A stretch of DNA of 17,354 nt. Source: 70-18 sp041691815 (GTDB taxonomy: Bacteria; Pseudomonadota; Alphaproteobacteria; Acetobacterales; Acetobacteraceae). The stretch spans positions 1 through 17,354 of the forward strand of contig JBEPTZ010000093.1 of assembly GCA_041691815.1 (NCBI GenBank), read 5' to 3'. Shown one piece after another: positions 13,645 to 17,354 of this stretch (its first letter is position 1; every line of letters starts with the position of its first letter). A program made the position numbers and the translations under genes. A model generated the notes under the pieces. The model was not told where the DNA came from, made no database searches, and saw only the letters and a list, made by a program, of their open reading frames with translations.

Positions 13645-14520
13645 ATGCCCGACCCCGGTTTCCCCGTGCCGCCGCTGGCCTGCGACTGCCACATGCACAT
13701 CTTCGGCGACCCGGCCGATTACCCAACCTCCCCCCGGCGCGCCTATGACCCCACCGAAATGCCGCTCTCCCGCTACAACGCCGAGGCGGCGCGGATGGGC
13801 TTCGGGCGGGTGGTGTTCGTGCAGCCCAGCGCCTACGGCACCGACAATTCCTGCATGCTGGACAGCCTGCGTGCCCGGCCTGGCAGCAGCCGCGGCGTGG
13901 CGGTGATCGATGACAACACCACCGCCGCGATGCTGGACGAGATGGACGCACTCGGCGTGCGCGGGGTGCGGCTCAACCTGGTCAGCAGCGGCGAGCCGGA
14001 CGGCCCGGCGGCGATCGCGGAATTGCAGGCGGCGGCGGCCCGCGTCGCGCGGCTCGGCTGGCACGTGCAGATTTTCGCCAAGCCGGACCTGCTGGCGCTG
14101 CTGGCGCCGGTGATCGGCACGCTTGCAGTGCCGGTGGTGGTGGACCATATGGGCGGCGGCGCGGCCTCGCCCGCCACCAGCCATCCCGGCTTCACTGCCC
14201 TGCTCGGCCTGCTGGCGGCGGGCAATTGCTGGGTGAAGATCTCCGGCGCCAACCGCGTCTCGGCGGCCGGCGACGATTTTTCCGACGCGCTGCCGGTGAT
14301 GCGGGCGCTGATCGCGGCCAACCCCGAGCGCGTGGTGTGGGGCACCGACTGGCCGCATATCGGGCCACACACCCCGGGTGACCCGAAGCCGGTGATCTAT
14401 CTGCCGATCGACAATCTGGCGCTGCTGCGCTTGCTCGGCCAGGCCGCACCGGACGCCGCCACCCGGCAGCGCATCCTGGTCGATAATCCGGAGGTGCTGT
14501 ATGGTTTCGCCGATAAGTGA
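13645..14520 (+). CDS. Amidohydrolase-2 family hydrolase, LigI-like
   Basis: This 291-residue TIM-barrel protein belongs to amidohydrolase family 2. DCHMHIFGD (14-22) gives the first metal/active-site His pair, VVDHMGGG (165-172) the next, KISGANR (198-204) the substrate-side strand and WGTDWPH (232-238) the catalytic Asp, ending in VDNPEVLYGF. The set resembles 2-pyrone-4,6-dicarboxylate lactonase (LigI), which can work without a metal; related members open lactones or hydrolyse amides. The ATG at 13645 follows AAGGA by 9 nt. It is divergent from a class II aldolase and followed by an Old Yellow Enzyme, which suggests breakdown of a cyclic compound. The actual substrate is inference only. 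A three-hairpin repeat starts 5 nt after its stop. Confidence 0.9.
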   Translation: MPDPGFPVPPLACDCHMHIFGDPADYPTSPRRAYDPTEMPLSRYNAEAARMGFGRVVFVQPSAYGTDNSCMLDSLRARPGSSRGVAVIDDNTTAAMLDEMDALGVRGVRLNLVSSGEPDGPAAIAELQAAAARVARLGWHVQIFAKPDLLALLAPVIGTLAVPVVVDHMGGGAASPATSHPGFTALLGLLAAGNCWVKISGANRVSAAGDDFSDALPVMRALIAANPERVVWGTDWPHIGPHTPGDPKPVIYLPIDNLALLRLLGQAAPDAATRQRILVDNPEVLYGFADK

Positions 14521-14524
14521 AGGT

Positions 14525-14644
14525 GTTCTTTTTTAAAAAAAGAACCAAAAAACCATCCGCCTTGCAACCGCGCGGCGCGGGAGACTCCGGAGTCTCCAAA
14601 ACGGATGAAAAGTTTTTTTGCTTCTTTTTGTTCACAAAAAGAAG
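14525..14644. repeat. Three-hairpin A/T-rich dispersed element, copy 3
   Basis: Hairpin 1 is GTTCTTTTTT/AAAAAAGAAC (14525-14545). The central stem has AAAAAAC/GTTTTTT (14547-14553 with 14612-14618) and CATCCG/CGGATG (14554-14559 with 14602-14607), where copy 1 has CATCCC/GGGATG. It contains a perfect 18-nt palindrome, GGAGACTCCGGAGTCTCC (14580-14597). Hairpin 3 is at 14621-14644. It lies between two genes on the plus strand. Confidence 0.88.
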
Positions 14645-14673
14645 ACCTTGCTCCCCCTCCCTGAAGGACTCCC

Positions 14674-15771
14674 ATGCTGTTCTCCCCCCTGCGCCTCGGC
14701 GCCGCCACCCTCGCCCACCGCGTCGTCATGGCGCCTTTAACCCGCATGCGCGCCGGCCCCAGCGGCGTGCCCGGCCCGCTGAATGCGTTATATTACGGCC
14801 AGCGCGCCAGCCGGGGCGGGTTGCTGATTGCCGAGGCGACGCCGATCAATCCGCAGGGGCATGGCCATCCTGATGTACCGGGCATTCACACCCGTGAGCA
14901 GGTGGCCGGCTGGCGGCTGGTCACCGAGGCGGTGCATGAAAAGGGCGGGCTGATCTACCTGCAGCTTTGGCACACCGGCCGCACCTCGCATTCCTCGCAC
15001 CAGCCGGATGGCGGCCCGCCGTTCGGCCCCTCGGCGATTGCCGGCAACGCCACCGGCATGACGCTGGACTGGAAGGCGGTGCCGTATCAGACGCCGCGGG
15101 CGATGAGTGCGATGGAGATCGCCGGCACCATCGCCGCCTATGCCCAGGGCGCCCGCAACGCTGTTGCTGCCGGGTTCGACGGGGTGGAGATCCATGGCGC
15201 CAACGGCTACCTGCTGGAGCAGTTTTTGCAATCGCGCAGCAACCAGCGCAGCGACGGCTACGGCGGCAGCATCCCCAACCGGGCGCGGATGATGCTGGAG
15301 GCGACCGCGGCGGCGGTGGATGCGGTGGGGGCCGGGCGGGTCGGCATCCGGCTGTCGCCGTACGGCATCGCCAACGACAGCGGCGAGGCCGAGCCGGTGC
15401 CGCTGTACAGCCATGTGATCGGCGAACTGGCCAGGCTGGGGCTCGCCTATCTGCATCTGATCGAGCCGCGCGCCAGCGGCACCGGCCGCAGCGACGCGCC
15501 GCGCGAGGACCAGCCCAGCACCGCAGCCCTGTTCCGCCCGCTATGGCCGGGGGTGCTGATCGACGCCGGCGGGTTCGACGGGCCGGGGGCAGAGGCGGCG
15601 GTGCAGAGCGGGGTGGCCGATGCGGTGGCGTTCGGGCGGTGGTTCATCTCCAACCCCGACCTGCCGCAGCGGCTGCGCGGCAATGAGCCGCTGACCCCGT
15701 ATCACCGGCCGACCTTCTATGGCGGCGGCGCTCAGGGCTACACCGACTATGCCGAGTTGGAGACCGCCTGA
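14674..15771 (+). CDS. Old Yellow Enzyme-family NADH:flavin oxidoreductase
   Basis: This 365-residue FMN-dependent ene-reductase of the NemA/OYE class is a cytosolic TIM barrel. It begins LFSPLRLGAATLAHRVVMAP (2-21), the FMN-binding start of the barrel. LQLWHTGRTSH (96-106) follows, then the substrate-binding pair His174/Asn177 with Tyr179 in GVEIHGANGYLLEQFL (170-185), and SNQRSDGYGGS (189-199). FGRWFISNPDLPQRL near the end binds the flavin phosphate. All key residues are present and the length is normal. GAAGGA lies 5 nt before the ATG. It reduces activated C=C bonds such as enones and nitro-olefins. It follows the amidohydrolase gene on the same strand, with a dispersed repeat in the 153-nt gap that may uncouple them. 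Confidence 0.95.
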   Translation: MLFSPLRLGAATLAHRVVMAPLTRMRAGPSGVPGPLNALYYGQRASRGGLLIAEATPINPQGHGHPDVPGIHTREQVAGWRLVTEAVHEKGGLIYLQLWHTGRTSHSSHQPDGGPPFGPSAIAGNATGMTLDWKAVPYQTPRAMSAMEIAGTIAAYAQGARNAVAAGFDGVEIHGANGYLLEQFLQSRSNQRSDGYGGSIPNRARMMLEATAAAVDAVGAGRVGIRLSPYGIANDSGEAEPVPLYSHVIGELARLGLAYLHLIEPRASGTGRSDAPREDQPSTAALFRPLWPGVLIDAGGFDGPGAEAAVQSGVADAVAFGRWFISNPDLPQRLRGNEPLTPYHRPTFYGGGAQGYTDYAELETA

Positions 15772-15781
15772 AGCGCGGCAT

Positions 15782-15811
15782 GGCAGAATGAGCGGCCAAC
15801 TTGATTTTGCC
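15782..15811 (+). terminator. Weak hairpin after the OYE gene
   Basis: GGCAGAAT (15782-15789) and ATTTTGCC (15804-15811) pair over 8 bp including one G-U, with a 14-nt loop, 10 nt after the OYE stop. No T-run follows. It is a candidate terminator only by position. Confidence 0.25.
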
Positions 15812-15899
15812 GAGAAGACCCCTTCCGCATGTTGAATTCCCGCAGTTGTGCCGCCGCGCTTCGCCGAAGCAATGCGCAGATGGCCGGCGGCGGCTGCGC

Positions 15900-16676
15900 A
15901 TGATGGAGGCGTTCATCCGGACCTATGGGGAGCGCCCCCTGCAACACCCGATGGACGCGGCTGTGGTGATCCCAACCATCCTGCGCTCCACGCTGGCGGA
16001 CGCCGTCAAAAGCATCTTTGCCCAGGAGTTTCAGGGCCATATCCATATCCTCATCGGGATCGACAGGATGCTCAACGACCTCAGCCTGCTGGACGAGACT
16101 TGTGCGCTGTGCCCGTCGCATTGCACGGTGCAAGTCTATTGGCCGGGCTATTCGACCGCGATACGCAACGGCGGGCTGACGCCGCCAGGGGATGGCGGGG
16201 CGTTGCGCTGCGTGCTGACACAGATGGCAAATTCACCCTATGTCGCCTATCTGGACGACGACAACTGGTGGTCGCCGGGTCATCTCGCGCAGATGCGTCA
16301 GGCGATCAGCGACGTCGATTGGGCTTTCGCGTTGCGCTGGTTCGCGCATCCGGTCACCCGCCGGCCAGTCTGCGTCGACCGTTGGGAATCGGTGGGACCG
16401 GGGCAAGGCATATTCAACAACCGGTTCGGTGGGTTCGTGGATCCGAGTTGCCTGATGTTGAACAAGGTCAGCTGTCGCTACGCGCCGATCTACTGGAGTA
16501 TTCCGCTGGCCAACGACCCGGCTTCGGCAGACCGCAATGTGTTCAATTACCTGGCACAAAACCACAGATCGCGCGGGACTGGCCAGCCGAGCGTCTACTA
16601 TACCATGAATCCCGACGACGACTGGCACGCGCAGCGGGTGCGAATGATGGGCGACGCTTACACCGAGGTTGGCTGA
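15900..16676 (+). CDS. Family 2 (GT-A) glycosyltransferase
   Basis: This protein of about 258 residues has a GT-A fold. DAAVVIPTILRSTLADAVKS (19-38) is the nucleotide-sugar entry strand and helix, HILIGIDR (49-56) the next strand, and YLDDDNWWSPGHL (117-129) carries the DXD-type Asp triad (119-121) for metal and sugar-nucleotide binding. SVYYTMNPDDDWH is near the end. There is no membrane segment. The start is uncertain: ATGs at 15900, 15903 and 15951 are possible and none has a strong ribosome site; an upstream TTG at 15801 in frame adds unconvincing residues. It stands alone between metabolic genes with no polysaccharide locus visible, and its base composition looks slightly less GC-biased than its neighbours, so an accessory origin is possible. 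The acceptor is unknown. Confidence 0.8.
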   Translation: MMEAFIRTYGERPLQHPMDAAVVIPTILRSTLADAVKSIFAQEFQGHIHILIGIDRMLNDLSLLDETCALCPSHCTVQVYWPGYSTAIRNGGLTPPGDGGALRCVLTQMANSPYVAYLDDDNWWSPGHLAQMRQAISDVDWAFALRWFAHPVTRRPVCVDRWESVGPGQGIFNNRFGGFVDPSCLMLNKVSCRYAPIYWSIPLANDPASADRNVFNYLAQNHRSRGTGQPSVYYTMNPDDDWHAQRVRMMGDAYTEVG

Positions 16677-16695
16677 CATCGCAGCCAGGAAAAAT

Positions 16696-17208
16696 TCAAC
16701 CGGCGGGGCCTGGCAGGATGAAGGCAAGGTCGGTATCGCCGGTTTTCTCGCCGGCGGCGGTCAGCATGGCGTGAATCTGGCCGCGGTGGTGGGTCTGGTG
16801 GTTGAACATATGCACCACCAGCACCCCCTTCGGCCGCGATTGCTGGCGGCCGGAGGCGCCGCTGAACCATTCCAGATCGCCTTGCAACCAGGCCGGGTCC
16901 AGCGTGGCTGCCCAGCCGATGATGTCGGCATCGAGCGCCATGCGGGCGTCCTGCATCGCGGCGAAGGTGTCGAACAATGCGGTGCTGCCGGGGATGCCGC
17001 CTTCCGGCCGCGGCCAGCCGGCGAAGCGGGACATCCAGATGCGGTCGGCCCAGATCAAATGGCTGAGGGTGGCGTGGATGGAGCCGAAAAACGCGCCACG
17101 GTTCTGCCGACGCGCGTCGTCGGAAAGCCGGCCGGCGGCGGCGTAGAGGCGCCGGTTCATCTCGGCGTTATAGGCGGCCATCAGTTGCACGTATTCGACC
17201 GCGATCAT
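16696..17208 (-). CDS. DinB-family (DinB/YfiT-like four-helix) protein
   Basis: This 170-residue four-helix bundle belongs to the DinB/DUF664-type superfamily. HATLSHLIWADRIWMSRF (about 45-62) gives the first metal His, and VVHMFNHQTHHRGQIHAMLTAAG (131-153) the typical His pair at the end of the third helix. Members bind a divalent metal and include thiol-dependent S-transferases and hydrolases; the first named member is damage-induced in Bacillus. The ATG at 17208 has GGGAG 8 nt upstream and is preferred to an in-frame start 30 nt earlier. It converges on the glycosyltransferase gene with only 19 nt between stops. A palindromic repeat lies about 95 nt upstream. The function here is unknown. 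Confidence 0.9.
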   Translation of the reverse strand: MIAVEYVQLMAAYNAEMNRRLYAAAGRLSDDARRQNRGAFFGSIHATLSHLIWADRIWMSRFAGWPRPEGGIPGSTALFDTFAAMQDARMALDADIIGWAATLDPAWLQGDLEWFSGASGRQQSRPKGVLVVHMFNHQTHHRGQIHAMLTAAGEKTGDTDLAFILPGPAG

Positions 17209-17303
17209 CGGCTGTGCTCCCGTCCAGGCATCGGCCAACGATAATGGCGCTGCCGGCCGGGGCCGACAACGCCATTCGTCGTAGATCAGCGCAGCGGGCG
17301 CTT

Positions 17304-17343
17304 AGAGCGTGTCCGGCGATGATAGAATCACCGGACGCGCTCT
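17304..17343. repeat. Palindromic hairpin repeat, copy 2
   Basis: The arms 17304-17320 and 17327-17343 surround loop GATAGA and match the hairpin at 11784-11821 with two base changes. The changes leave one G-T wobble and one mismatch on each strand. The flanking CTAG is shared, then the sequences differ; the window ends 11 nt later, so a second hairpin like the one after copy 1 cannot be tested. Confidence 0.8.
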
Positions 17344-17354
17344 AGCCCCTTGTT

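Overview
The window is GC-rich (high third-position G/C throughout). It carries an alphaproteobacterial-style pyruvate dehydrogenase operon in which both E1-beta and E2 have an N-terminal lipoyl domain, with an FtsB/DivIC-type gene beside it. The secreted RTX-type esterase and the A/T-rich three-hairpin repeats suggest an Acetobacteraceae-like alphaproteobacterium. That placement is inferred from gene style, not from a marker gene. I see no rRNA, tRNA, CRISPR array, transposase or phage gene.

Layout. Positions 1-136 are homopolymer-rich and hold a hairpin. Positions 137-4343 (minus strand) are a compact operon, pdhA-pdhB-pdhC-GNAT acetyltransferase, with gaps of 4 and 28 nt and finally a GTGA start/stop overlap. 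An FtsB-like gene (4588-4917, minus) lies upstream of it. After a 464-nt gap comes an ABC-F ATPase (5382-6860, plus). Its leader contains a possible promoter, a 16-codon ORF with a good Shine-Dalgarno and four consecutive arginines, and a strong stem-loop covering that ORF's stop codon. This is the best candidate for an undescribed regulatory system here.

A DoxX-like membrane protein (6951-7382, minus) converges on the ABC-F gene, and its stop codon lies inside a dispersed repeat. It is divergent from a tightly overlapping set, glpD-cupin-nitroreductase (7511-10189, plus). Convergent to that set is an alpha/beta-hydrolase with an RTX-like C-terminus (10259-11547, minus), broken by a single-base frameshift at an A6/T6 run. 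An SDR dehydrogenase (11883-12632) and a class II aldolase/adducin-like protein (12759-13571), both minus, are divergent from a LigI-like amidohydrolase (13645-14520) and an Old Yellow Enzyme (14674-15771). These four may form a catabolic neighbourhood of unknown substrate. A family 2 glycosyltransferase (15900-16676, plus) and a convergent DinB-family protein (16696-17208, minus) end the window.

Two dispersed repeat families fill the intergenic spaces. The first is a three-hairpin A/T-rich element in three copies (6867, 11599, 14525), with evidence of compensatory change in the central stem. The second is a 16-bp palindromic hairpin with a GATAGA loop in two copies (11784, 17304), one fused to a second hairpin. 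Two genes (doxX-like and SDR) take their stop codon from inside a repeat.
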